Source: 39-52-133 sp036523795 (GTDB lineage: Bacteria > Pseudomonadota > Gammaproteobacteria > Burkholderiales > Gallionellaceae). Taken from it: a stretch of DNA of 24,586 nt. The stretch is taken from contig DATDDN010000159.1 in assembly GCA_036523795.1 (NCBI GenBank), forward strand, positions 1 to 24,586. The letters are read 5' to 3'. The position numbers were made by a program, and so were the translations under genes. Of the stretch, positions 1-8,200 are shown in pieces; position 1 is the first letter of the stretch; every line of letters begins with the position of its first letter. The notes under the pieces are model-generated. The model searched no databases, had not been told where the DNA came from, and saw only the letters and a program-made list of their open reading frames with translations.

Positions 1-338
1 GAAAATTCGCTCCACTCCAGGCAGCTGGTTTCGGCAGCATGCCGGGCAGGTGCAGGTGATGGCGCGGCAGCGGGTGTTGGCGCGGCCGCCACGACTGGAG
101 CGGCAGGTTGCGGAATGGGCACCAGGACGGCGGGCGCAGTCACGGCCGGCACGGCAGACGCTGCCGTTGGCAGGGCAGACGGCGCCACCTCGGGCGCGTT
201 AAGCATCTTGATCTTGTCCGGATTCAGCGCTGCCAGCGGCGGTGCCTTGCCCTCGCCACCCAGCTTGCCACCCCATTGCATCAGCGCAAAGAAAACGATG
301 TTTACCAGCACCAGTCCAACCACCAACCACCTGATCAC
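1..338 (-). CDS. SPOR-type membrane protein, N-terminal part (runs off the window)
   Basis: Only the first 112 codons are present; the gene continues past position 1. The start is a GTG whose bases overlap the coaX TGA stop (GTGA, 338-335), with an AGGAGA ribosome site about 8 nt upstream. The product opens with one hydrophobic segment (about residues 4-21), a short hydrophilic stretch, then a long Ala/Pro-rich linker, and the visible part ends in CLEWSEF. That ending matches the entry to the peptidoglycan-binding SPOR domain of proteins that commonly follow coaX in betaproteobacteria. The SPOR domain itself is outside the window, so the family call rests on layout and position. Translation is probably coupled to coaX. 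Confidence 0.6.
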   Translation of the reverse strand, partial: MIRWLVVGLVLVNIVFFALMQWGGKLGGEGKAPPLAALNPDKIKMLNAPEVAPSALPTAASAVPAVTAPAVLVPIPQPAAPVVAAAPTPAAAPSPAPARHAAETSCLEWSEF

Positions 339-1060
339 GCTTCTGTCTCCTGTACTGTAAGGTGCAGCCCGCGCAGCACCAGATTATCCACGCGTTCGCA
401 CGGCAGGCCGAGATGCGGCTCGATCTGCTCTGCTGCGCCGCCGCTGAGCACACAGCGCACCGGAGCGCGCCCGCGCAGGCGCGCATGCTGCTGCTGAATG
501 GCACCGATTGTCGCACGCATTGCCCCGCTGCGGATGGCGTCCGCCGTGTTGCGTGGAAAATCCTGCAGCTCTCCCGCCTGCAGACCCAGCTGCGCAGTGC
601 CCTGGGCCAGGCTCTGACGCATCAGTTCGAGACCGGGCAGGATCAGCCCGCCGAGAAATTCCCCGTCATCGGACAGCGCATCCACCGTAGTCGCCGTGCC
701 GCAATTCACCACCAGGCAGGCGCGCTGTTCGCGCTGCCAGGCCGCCAGCACGGCCAGCCAGCGGTCCACGCCGAGCTGTGATGGCTGCGCATACAGGTTG
801 CGCACGCCGCATTGCGCTGCCTGCGTCGCGACAAATTCCACGGCGCAACCCCATGCATTCGCCAGCTCGCGCAGGCGCTGCGCCACGGCCTCGCCGGCCA
901 CGTTGGCCACGCGCATCTGCGCCGGACGCGGCCCAGCCAGCAGCTCAGCACGCAGGGCCGGCCACGCCTCGTGGCTGGCCGCACCCTGGCGCAGCCATTG
1001 TCCTTTTTCCAGCAAGGCCCACTTGCAGCGGGTATTGCCGGCGTCAATCAGCAGTATCAC
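335..1060 (-). CDS. coaX: Type III pantothenate kinase
   Basis: Catalyses ATP-dependent phosphorylation of pantothenate, the first step of coenzyme A synthesis, in the cytoplasm. The 241-residue product has the ASKHA-fold signatures of the CoaX family: DAGNTRCKW at 6-14 (phosphate-binding, catalytic Asp6), GVDRW at 97-101, NCGTATTVD at 119-127, GGLILPG at 137-143 and an LSGGAA motif near the C-terminus. Length is normal for the family. The start overlaps the end of birA by 17 bp, and the stop overlaps the GTG of the following SPOR-type gene, so the three are probably translationally coupled. A birA-coaX pairing is common in betaproteobacteria. Confidence 0.95.
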   Translation of the reverse strand: MILLIDAGNTRCKWALLEKGQWLRQGAASHEAWPALRAELLAGPRPAQMRVANVAGEAVAQRLRELANAWGCAVEFVATQAAQCGVRNLYAQPSQLGVDRWLAVLAAWQREQRACLVVNCGTATTVDALSDDGEFLGGLILPGLELMRQSLAQGTAQLGLQAGELQDFPRNTADAIRSGAMRATIGAIQQQHARLRGRAPVRCVLSGGAAEQIEPHLGLPCERVDNLVLRGLHLTVQETEA

Positions 1061-2078
1061 TGGCGCCCCTCAAACTGATTTCCCCCGCATGAAACACCTG
1101 CAGCTGCGGCCGCCCATCCGCGCCGGACACTTCCAGCTGCAGAGCACCCTCTGGCGTTACGCCGCTCACCGTGCCGGTCAGCGTCTTGCCATCCGGCAAC
1201 AGCAACTGCACACGCTGCCTGTGATAGCGATGGCAGCGCTCCCATTCATCGTGCACGCCGGCAAAACCCTTGCGCGAAAATTCTTCCAGCACGTTTGCCA
1301 GCTCGCGCAGGATGGCCACCAGCAGTGTATTGCGCTCCGGGGGCAGGTCTGTCATCTGCAGCAAGCTGGTGGCCGGCTGGCCGATGCGCTGTAGCTCCCC
1401 GGCGGACAGGCGCACGTTCAGCCCCACGCCGATCACCACCGCACTGGGCCCCAGCATGTCGCCCTGCGCCTCGATCAGGATGCCCGCCAGCTTGCCCTGC
1501 GAGCCCAGCACATCGTTCGGCCATTTTAGCTGCACCCCTGCCACGCCGCACAGCCTGAGGGCACGCACCAGCGCCACCCCGGCGGCCAGGCTGAGTCCGG
1601 CCAGGCCGGACAGGCCGCACTCGAATCGCCACAGCAGCGAAAAAGTCAGCGCATTGCCCAGCCCGGAATGCCAGCTGCGCCCCAGGCGCCCGCGTCCACC
1701 GCTCTGCCACTCCACCGCCAATACGCTGCCGCCGGGTGCCTGTTGTGCCGCGCGCTGCAACAGCTGGGTATTGCTGGAGGCAGCCTGGTCGAGGATTTCG
1801 ATGTGGAATTTTTTCGCATCTGCGCCCAGCTGCGCGCGAATGCGTGCGGCATCCAGCCACTGCGGCGCCTCTGCCAGCTGATAGCCGCGGCCGCGCACAC
1901 TGTGCAGCTTGAGGCCATATTGATCGAGGTCGTGCAGCGCATTATTGACGCTGGCGCGCGACACCCCCAGGCGCTGCGCCAGCACTTCGCCGGAATGGAA
2001 TTCGCCATCGCCAAGCAGGCGCAGCAGGGCAAAAGTCAGTGGTTTGGGCGCCGCCGTGGCGGCTGGATCGGTGGTCAT
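1044..2078 (-). CDS. birA: Bifunctional biotin ligase / biotin operon repressor
   Basis: Attaches biotin to the carboxyl-carrier subunit of acetyl-CoA carboxylase through biotinyl-AMP and probably represses biotin genes. The 344-residue product starts with a winged helix-turn-helix (about 14-68; recognition helix near SRASVNNAL, wing at GRGYQLA). The ligase core follows, with GRGRLGRSW at 128-136 (biotin/adenylate loop), KWPNDVL at 185-191 and KLAGILIE at 196-203. A small C-terminal SH3-like domain completes it. The HTH means this is the repressor-type enzyme, not the short ligase-only form. Its ATG overlaps the stop of the patatin gene (ATGA, 2078-2075) and its end overlaps coaX. Confidence 0.94.
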   Translation of the reverse strand: MTTDPAATAAPKPLTFALLRLLGDGEFHSGEVLAQRLGVSRASVNNALHDLDQYGLKLHSVRGRGYQLAEAPQWLDAARIRAQLGADAKKFHIEILDQAASSNTQLLQRAAQQAPGGSVLAVEWQSGGRGRLGRSWHSGLGNALTFSLLWRFECGLSGLAGLSLAAGVALVRALRLCGVAGVQLKWPNDVLGSQGKLAGILIEAQGDMLGPSAVVIGVGLNVRLSAGELQRIGQPATSLLQMTDLPPERNTLLVAILRELANVLEEFSRKGFAGVHDEWERCHRYHRQRVQLLLPDGKTLTGTVSGVTPEGALQLEVSGADGRPQLQVFHAGEISLRGASDTAD

Positions 2079-3241
2079 TGTGGGAGTTTGCTGTCGGCAA
2101 TGGGGGCCTGGGTGGTGAGCAGGGCGATGATTTCCTCGCGTCGGCGCATGGCATCCCGATAACCCAGATCGATCAGGGCACGGCAGAACTGGCCATCAAA
2201 CAGCAGATAGCTCACCAGGTTGGCGCCGCCGCGGCGCATCGCGCCGATCAGGCGCAACAGGAAGCGGATCGGCCAGGGCAGATTGGCGGCGTGGCGCTGC
2301 GCTATCCTCTCTATGGACTCGCTGGGCTGGATCACCAGCACGTCGATGTGCCGCAGCTGCGTATGGCGGCGTTGCTCTTCACTGAGCAGGCTGACGGTGT
2401 GGTTGATGCGGCGCAGTCGCTCCAGATCCACCTCCAGGCTGTCGAGAAAGATGGTGTTGAGCGCATGGCCGGCGATCTGCGCCAGCGAGGGGTAGGCATA
2501 ACTGTGCCGGCGCCTGGCCGGCCCCCGGCTGCTCTGCCCTACGCCGATCACCAGCACGCGCTGCGCCCCCAGATGCAGGGCGGAACTGATCGGTGCAATC
2601 TGCCGCATCGAGCCATCGCCGAAATATTCGCGATTGATGCGCGCCGCCGGAAACAGAAAAGGGATCGCCGCGGAGGCCTGCAGATGGCGCGCGCCTATGC
2701 GTGCGGGGATGCCCAGACGGCGCGCACGGCGCCATGGCTGGATGCTCTTGTGCCCCTGGAAGAAAGTGACCGACTGTTCCGAGGCGTAGCCGGTGGCCGT
2801 TATGCTCAGGGCATGCAGATGGCCGGAATCGATGCTGTCCTGGATCTGCTCGTAGGGCAGTATTTCCTCCAGCAGCGCGGTCATCGGCGTATTGTCCAGC
2901 AGGGACACGTGGTTGAGACGGTCGCTGCCCATGCTGCTCAGGAGCAGCCCGGAGATCCAGCGCGCGGTGTTGACCAGCACGCCCACCGGGTCGGCGCGAT
3001 AGATCTGCTCCACCTGTGCATGTTGCCAGATGCTGAGCAGATACCGCACGCCACGGCGGAAGTTCCCCGCGTTCACCGCCAGTATCGCCGCATTGAGTGC
3101 GCCGGCCGACGTGCCGCTGATGATGGGGAAAGGGTTGCGCGCGTTGCGCGGCAGAATTTCGGCAATCGCCTTGAGCACCCCCGCCTGGTACGCCGCGCGC
3201 GCGCCTCCACCGGTCAGAATCAGGCCTATCGGTTTTTCCAT
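2075..3241 (-). CDS. Patatin-like phospholipase family protein
   Basis: Probable serine lipid acyl hydrolase of the bacterial patatin family, using a Ser-Asp dyad. In the 388-residue product the oxyanion-hole loop TGGGARAAYQAGVL is at 10-23, the nucleophile elbow GTSAG at 43-47 (Ser45) and the catalytic Asp in GDG at 208-210. No signal peptide is seen, so a cytoplasmic or peripheral membrane location is likely. The arginine-rich C-terminal part (from about residue 300) is not assigned to a domain. The start follows the 85-residue gene by 17 bp and the stop overlaps birA, placing it in the same operon. The true substrate is unknown. Confidence 0.88.
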   Translation of the reverse strand: MEKPIGLILTGGGARAAYQAGVLKAIAEILPRNARNPFPIISGTSAGALNAAILAVNAGNFRRGVRYLLSIWQHAQVEQIYRADPVGVLVNTARWISGLLLSSMGSDRLNHVSLLDNTPMTALLEEILPYEQIQDSIDSGHLHALSITATGYASEQSVTFFQGHKSIQPWRRARRLGIPARIGARHLQASAAIPFLFPAARINREYFGDGSMRQIAPISSALHLGAQRVLVIGVGQSSRGPARRRHSYAYPSLAQIAGHALNTIFLDSLEVDLERLRRINHTVSLLSEEQRRHTQLRHIDVLVIQPSESIERIAQRHAANLPWPIRFLLRLIGAMRRGGANLVSYLLFDGQFCRALIDLGYRDAMRRREEIIALLTTQAPIADSKLPQ

Positions 3242-3258
3242 AAAGTCCCGTGCTTGTA

Positions 3259-3516
3259 TTAACGCCGCTCCACGCCGACTTGTGCATGCACGCTTTCCAG
3301 CGCCTCGCGCAAGGTGTCCTCAGGCAGCTTGTTCACCAGTGTGGACAGCATTTCCGCGGCCTCGGCCGCATCGCGCGGCAGGGTGCGCCCGTCGGTGTTG
3401 GCCATCAGCACCGCAGCTGCGCCCACCACCTTGAGAAGCGTGGTGCGCTCGGCCATCATCATCTCCATCTCGCTGCGCAACATGGCGACTTCCTGCTTGT
3501 TCAATGTGTCCGGCAT
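3259..3516 (-). CDS. Small conserved-looking protein of unknown function
   Basis: I do not recognise this 85-residue protein. A strong ribosome site (GAAGGAGG) lies 7 nt before the ATG, and the codon pattern resembles the neighbours, so it is very probably translated. The sequence is mostly helical in character: a Met/Glu-rich helix (about 8-25), a small Ala/Val-rich stretch (about 28-40), then another helix-prone half. There is no signal peptide or clear membrane segment. It lies 17 bp upstream of the patatin-like gene and 153 bp downstream of the malic enzyme gene, on the same strand. It could be a partner or regulator of the phospholipase, but nothing in the sequence proves that. Confidence 0.7.
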   Translation of the reverse strand: MPDTLNKQEVAMLRSEMEMMMAERTTLLKVVGAAAVLMANTDGRTLPRDAAEAAEMLSTLVNKLPEDTLREALESVHAQVGVERR

Positions 3517-3549
3517 ATCCCGCCTCCTTCACGCCTGCAATCCTGTATC

Positions 3550-3580
3550 CATCCGCAGATTACACAGGTTCGCGCAGATT
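3550..3580 (+). repeat. Dispersed intergenic repeat, copy 1
   Basis: A 31-bp stretch beginning CATCCGCAGATTAC matches the reverse complement of 24358-24388 at 26 of 31 positions. It sits in the non-coding gap between the malic enzyme stop and the 85-residue gene. It contains the GCAGATTAC/GCAGATT units of a repeat commonly seen between genes in proteobacteria (recognised from memory, not searched). Confidence 0.7.
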
Positions 3581-3669
3581 TTCTGGCGATTCAATCCTGC
3601 CCGCGCCAGCAGAAACGCCGACACGAGGCCTGACAGTGTAGCAATGCTGCGCGGGCTTACGATACCCGT

Positions 3670-4929
3670 TCATGCAATTTGCACAGCCATCTTTTCCAGA
3701 TGCGCACGATATGCGGCCATGTCCGCCAGTGGCCGCGTGGCGACGCCACTATCCATGGCAGCCTGCGCGACCGCAGGCGCCACATGAGAAAGCAGGCGCG
3801 CATCGAACGGCCCCGGGATCAGACACTCGGCGCTCAGGCACGCTCCCTGGCCGCCGTCCCCCTCCCGCACCAGCGCAGCGATGGCGTGCACCGCGGCCAG
3901 ACTCATCGCGGCATTGATGCTGGTGGCCCCCACATCCAGCGCGCCGCGGAACAGGTAGGGAAAACACAGGGCGTTGTTCACCTGGTTGGGAAAGTCGGAG
4001 CGCCCTGTGGCCAGAATCGCATCCGGACGCACCGCAAGGGCCAGGTCAGGCATGATTTCCGGCTCGGGGTTGGCCAGTGCGAAGACCAGCGGCCGCGACG
4101 CCATCTGCTGCAGCATCCCGGGCTGCAGCACACCGCCGGCAGACAGGCCCAGAAACACATCTGCGCCCTCCATCACTTCGGCCAGCGTGCGCGCTGGCGT
4201 ATCCACGGCGTAGCCGGCCTTGAACACATCCATGCCCTCGATGCGGCCGTGATACAGCACCCCTTGCCTGTCCACCACCACAATGTTTTCGCGACGCAAA
4301 CCCAGGCTCACCAGCATATCCAGGCAGGCCAGCGCGGCCGCGCCTGCGCCCGACGTCACCAGCCTGATGCGCGAGATATCCTTGCACACGACCATGAGGC
4401 CGTTGAGCAGCGCGGCGCCCACAATGATGGCGGTGCCGTGCTGGTCGTCGTGAAACACCGGAATGCACATGCGCTCGCGCAGCCTGCGCTCGATGTAGAA
4501 GCACTCGGGCGCCTTGATGTCCTCCAGATTGATGCCGCCGAAGGTGGGCTCCAGCGCAGCGATGATGTCCACCAGCTTGTCGGGATCGCGCTCGTCGATT
4601 TCCAGATCGAACACGTCGATGCCGGCAAATTTCCTGAACAGAACGGCCTTGCCCTCCATCACCGGCTTGGCCGCCAGCGGCCCGATCGCGCCCAGCCCCA
4701 GCACCGCTGTACCATTGGAAATGACCGCCACCAGATTGCCGCGCGCGGTGAGGTTGCGCGCCTCGGCGGAGCTCGCCACGATCGCCTCACAGACGGCCGC
4801 CACACCCGGCGTGTAGGCCAGCGCAAGATCCTGGCTGGTCTGAATAGGCTTGCTGGCCACCACCGAAATCTTCCCCGGCGGATTCAGGCGGTGATACTGC
4901 AGCGCGGCTTCGCGTATGTGCTTGTCCAT
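3670..4929 (-). CDS. Malic enzyme, short form without phosphotransacetylase domain
   Basis: Oxidative decarboxylation of malate to pyruvate with NAD(P) and a divalent metal. The 419-residue product shows the bacterial malic enzyme motifs in order: AYTPGVA at 38-44 (catalytic Tyr39), NGTAVLGLGAIG at 72-83, MEGKAVLFRKF at 91-101 (catalytic Lys94), GGINLEDI at 131-138, HDDQHGTA at 160-167 (metal-binding Asp), the dinucleotide loop SGAGAAA at 193-199, ANPEPE, and TGRSDFPNQVNN. The large MaeB-type enzymes carry a further C-terminal phosphotransacetylase-like domain of about 320 residues, which is absent here. I chose ATG 4929, which matches the usual MDKHIREAAL-type N-terminus. The open frame extends 72 codons upstream, but those fall in the structured non-coding element. 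Confidence 0.92.
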   Translation of the reverse strand: MDKHIREAALQYHRLNPPGKISVVASKPIQTSQDLALAYTPGVAAVCEAIVASSAEARNLTARGNLVAVISNGTAVLGLGAIGPLAAKPVMEGKAVLFRKFAGIDVFDLEIDERDPDKLVDIIAALEPTFGGINLEDIKAPECFYIERRLRERMCIPVFHDDQHGTAIIVGAALLNGLMVVCKDISRIRLVTSGAGAAALACLDMLVSLGLRRENIVVVDRQGVLYHGRIEGMDVFKAGYAVDTPARTLAEVMEGADVFLGLSAGGVLQPGMLQQMASRPLVFALANPEPEIMPDLALAVRPDAILATGRSDFPNQVNNALCFPYLFRGALDVGATSINAAMSLAAVHAIAALVREGDGGQGACLSAECLIPGPFDARLLSHVAPAVAQAAMDSGVATRPLADMAAYRAHLEKMAVQIA

Positions 4930-5029
4930 GCCTGTGCTCACTCGGAAGATGGTTGAAAGATTATAAAGCCTGGAATCAGGTAAAGGTATGGCGCGCCCCG
5001 CATTTACCCTACTTGCCTCACGTGTCGAC

Positions 5030-5260
5030 AGGGCGCTGAGAACGTAGCGAGGATGGGCAGCTGCAAGGCGCACGGAGCGCAGTGACCGAGAAAACGAGCT
5101 CTGCAAGTTTCGGCGTAGACTTACCTTCAGGTTAGTCGTAGCCACATATCATGTTGATAGGCGAGGAAACGACAACGCAGTTGCGGTGAAGGCTAATGTG
5201 CGAAGCACGTAATGCCGGAACCAACACCGCGCAACGCAGCAGATGCCCACCGCAGTAGTT
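5030..5260 (+). ncRNA. Structured non-coding element between malic enzyme and hrpA (unidentified)
   Basis: The 344-bp gap 4930-5273 holds no convincing gene but several nested inverted repeats. TGGGCA (5054-5059) plus GCTGC (5060-5064) can pair with GCAGC (5236-5240) plus TGCCCA (5244-5249), closing the whole unit. Inside are a small GCGC/GCGC hairpin (5068-5080), a long hairpin at 5112-5143 with loop TTCA, a TATCA/TGATA hairpin at 5147-5159, and a hairpin at 5191-5216 with loop GAA. The last has a T-G pair that is a wobble only in plus-strand RNA. This suggests a multibranched plus-strand RNA or a folded mobile element. Size and shape recall stand-alone HEARO/omega RNAs, but I cannot confirm the family. 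Confidence 0.35.
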
Positions 5261-5273
5261 TATCAGCACACTG

Positions 5274-8200
5274 TCAAATGCCTTCCCACACCTTCTGCAA
5301 GCGCTTCGCCGATACGATCACCGGCGTCTTCAGCTCCTGTGCGAACAGCGACACACGCAGCTCCTGCAACAGCCAGCCAAAGTCATCCAGCTTGCTGTCG
5401 AACTGCCCCTGCTGAGCCACCAGCCTGCGCTGCCAGCCCTGCAGCAGGGCGGACATCTGCGCGAACTGGCGTGCGTCGCGCGCCGGGTCGGCACGCAGCT
5501 TTTCCAGCCGCAGATTGATCGCCTTGAGGTAGCGCGGATAATGCTGCAGGCGCTCATACGGCGTGCGTGCCAGGAAGTCCTTGCCCAGCAGCCAGTCGCA
5601 CTGGGCGCGGATGTCCTGCACCACCGCGCCATGCGCCTTCGCGCCGGCCAGCGCCTTCTGCAGCGCATGGTATTCCTGCAGCACGGTGCCGAGCAGGCGC
5701 GCAATTTCCTGCGCCACCAGATTGAGGCGGCTCTTGGCATCCTTGCAGCGCGCAGCGAATTCCTTCTCGGTGGTGGGCAGCGGCTCGTTCAGGCAGCTGC
5801 GGTCGAAGGTGACCGCAAAGATCTGGCGCTGCATGTCCTGCGCGCTGCCGAAGGGCAGGAACTGCATGGCCAGGTTGGCGCCGAAATCCTTGCCGGAGAG
5901 CAGGTTCTTCTCCAGGAACTTGACCTGTTCCTTCAGCGTCAGCATGAACAAACGGCGCAGGCCGGCGCGATGCGCCTGCTGCGCCTCTTCCTGGGTATCG
6001 AAGGCGTGCAGCAGCACCGCATCGTTGTCGTCCACCAGCGCGTTGAACACCGTCAGCTTCTGCCCGGCACGGGTGATCTCGCTGGTCGGGTTGAATTCGC
6101 CAAAGTTCCACTCGGTGAGGCGCACCGCGGCCGGCGCGGCTTCGCCCTGGGCCGGTGCCGCTGCCGCGGGAACGGCGATCGCCGCCTGCTTCGGCGCATG
6201 CTCACCGCGCAGCTGGGCGAAATTGCGCGACGTGCCCAGCTTGCGCCCATGCTCGTCCACCACCGCAAAATTCATCAGCAGGTGCTGCGGCAGCTGCTCC
6301 AGGCGGAAGGCATCCAGTGGCACATCCAGCTGCTTCTGCTCGCGAATGTAGCGCGCCAGTGCCTGCAGCAAGGGCGTATCCGACGGCGGCACTGCCGCAC
6401 AGAAGGCGGCGGCAAATTCAGGCACCGGTACGCAGTGGCGACGGATCTTCTGCGGCAACGTCTTCAGCAGCTGCGCCACCTTCTCCGCCAGCAGGCCCGG
6501 CACTAGGTATTCGCAGCGTGCCGCCGACACCTGGTTGATCAGTGCCTGCGGCACGGTGAGGGTGACGCCGTCGTCGCTCTTGCCGGGCGAGAAGTTGTAA
6601 CCCAAGGCGTAGTTCACCTTGTTCATCACCAGCTGCGGCGGGAACTGGTCGGTGGTGATGCCGGCCGCTTCGTGCCGCATCAGGTCATCGCGGCTCAGGT
6701 ACAGCAGACGCGGCTGCTCGCGCTCTGCCTCCTTGCGCCACGCCTCGAACGCCGCACCGTTGTGGATGTGCGGCGGAATGCGGCTGTCGTAGAAGGCATA
6801 GATCAGCTCGTCGTCCACCAGCACGTCCGGACGGCGCGACTTGTGTTCCAGCGCCTCGATGTCGGCGATCAGCTTGCGGTTGTGGGCAAAGAACGGCGCC
6901 ATGGTGTTGAACTCGCCCGCTACCAGCGCCTGGCGGATGAACACCGCACGCGATTCGGCCACATTCATCGGGCCGTAATGTACGCGCTTCTTCGGGTTGA
7001 TCAGCAGGCCATACAGGGTGCTGCGCTCGAAGGCAGCCACCTGTGCCGCCTTCTTCTCCCAGTGCGGATCGTAGTAGTGGCGCTTGATCATGTGGGCGCC
7101 CACCTCTTCCAGCCATTGCGGCTCGATGCGCGCCACGCAGCGCGCATACAGCCTGGTGGTATCCACGATCTCGGCGGCGACGATCCACTTCGCGCCTTTC
7201 TTGGCCAGCGCCGAATTGGGCGCGACATGAAATTTGATCTCCCTTGCGCCGAGGTACTCGTTGCCATCCACGCTCTTGCAGCCGATGTTGCCGAGCAGGC
7301 CGGTGAGCAGCGCCTTGTGTATCTGCTCATAAGTTGCTGGAGCCGTCGAAAGCAGCTGCACCGGCTCCCTCTCCCCTCGGGGGAGGGTTGGGGAGGGGGA
7401 GTCTAGTCCAGCAGGTAGCTTCGCCTTCAATCCATCGTAAATGGCCTGCAACACTCCCTCGGTATTCTCCAGCACCTCGTTGTTCCAGAAGCGCAGCACG
7501 GTCAATCCCTGTCCGTTCAGGTAGCGTGTGCGAGTTTCATCGTATTTCTGCTGCGCCCCCTCGTTATGCTGCCCACCGTCCAGTTCCACTACCAACCTGG
7601 CCTCGTGACAGTAGAAATCCAGCACATACTCGCCCAGTAGATGCTGGCGACGGAAGCCGCAGCCTAGTATCTGATTTCGTCGCAACAGTTGCCACATCAA
7701 CTGCTCGGCATCTGTTGCATTCTTGCGCAGTTCGCGCGCATGTTGCTTGAGGGTTTCTGGCAGAGGGGGGTGATGCGCAGAGCCCCCCTCCCTAGCCCTC
7801 CCCCGGGGGGAGAGGGGACTGGTCGTATCACCCGCAGTGAGCTGCCCACCAATCCAACCCATCTCGCTAACCTGCGCATGCAGCTGCTGGTACAGCTCAT
7901 GCCATTCGCGCAGGCGCATGGCGGAAAGGAATTTCTCGCGGCATTCGTTGGCCCACTGGCGGTTGGTCTTCTTGTGCTTGATCGCCTCCTGGAACCAGGC
8001 CCACAACTTCACATACGCAAGGAAATCGGAGCGCTCGTCGTTGTAGCGTGCGTGCGCGGCATCGGCCGCTTCGCGCCGTTCCGCCGGGCGATCGCGCGGG
8101 TCCTGCAGCGACAGCGCACTGGCAATGATGAGGATTTCCTGCAGGCACTGGTATTGCCTGCCGGCCAGCAGCAGGCGCGCAATTTTGGGGTCCAGCGGCA

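Larger units (their letters stand above)
7367..7816 (-). mobile_element. DUF559 nuclease cassette bounded by terminal inverted repeats, in frame inside hrpA
   Basis: Exactly 450 bp (150 codons) lie between the outer ends of two inverted repeats and stay open in the hrpA frame. The core (hrpA residues about 601-715) is a DUF559 domain, PD-(D/E)xK-like: AEQLMWQLLRR, then FRRQHLLGEYVLDFYC with Asp650, LVVELDGGQH (Glu661, Asp663, His667), and LRFWNNEV. These are the conserved features of free-standing DUF559 proteins related to very-short-patch repair endonucleases. The inverted repeats are translated as Pro/Arg-rich strings (PLSPRGRAREGG and SPSPTLPRGERE). The cassette has no clear internal ATG at its beginning, so it is probably made only as part of HrpA. 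No target duplication is obvious. Confidence 0.8.

Noticed and set aside
2039..3262. Long open frame antisense to the patatin gene (407 codons)
   Set aside because: No motifs; the opposite strand has complete patatin catalytic residues.
4930..5145. 72-codon N-terminal extension of the malic enzyme reading frame
   Set aside because: It lies in the structured non-coding element, is Arg/Ser-rich without family similarity, and the internal ATG at 4929 gives the usual N-terminus.
5112..5216. Integron attC site or group II intron fragment
   Set aside because: No R/L core-site pairs of attC, no convincing domain V or reverse transcriptase; left as an unidentified structured element.
7362..7826. 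Intein in HrpA
   Set aside because: No splicing blocks (N-terminal Cys/Ser block, C-terminal His-Asn) and the insertion is not in a catalytic motif; it is a nuclease domain with inverted-repeat ends.
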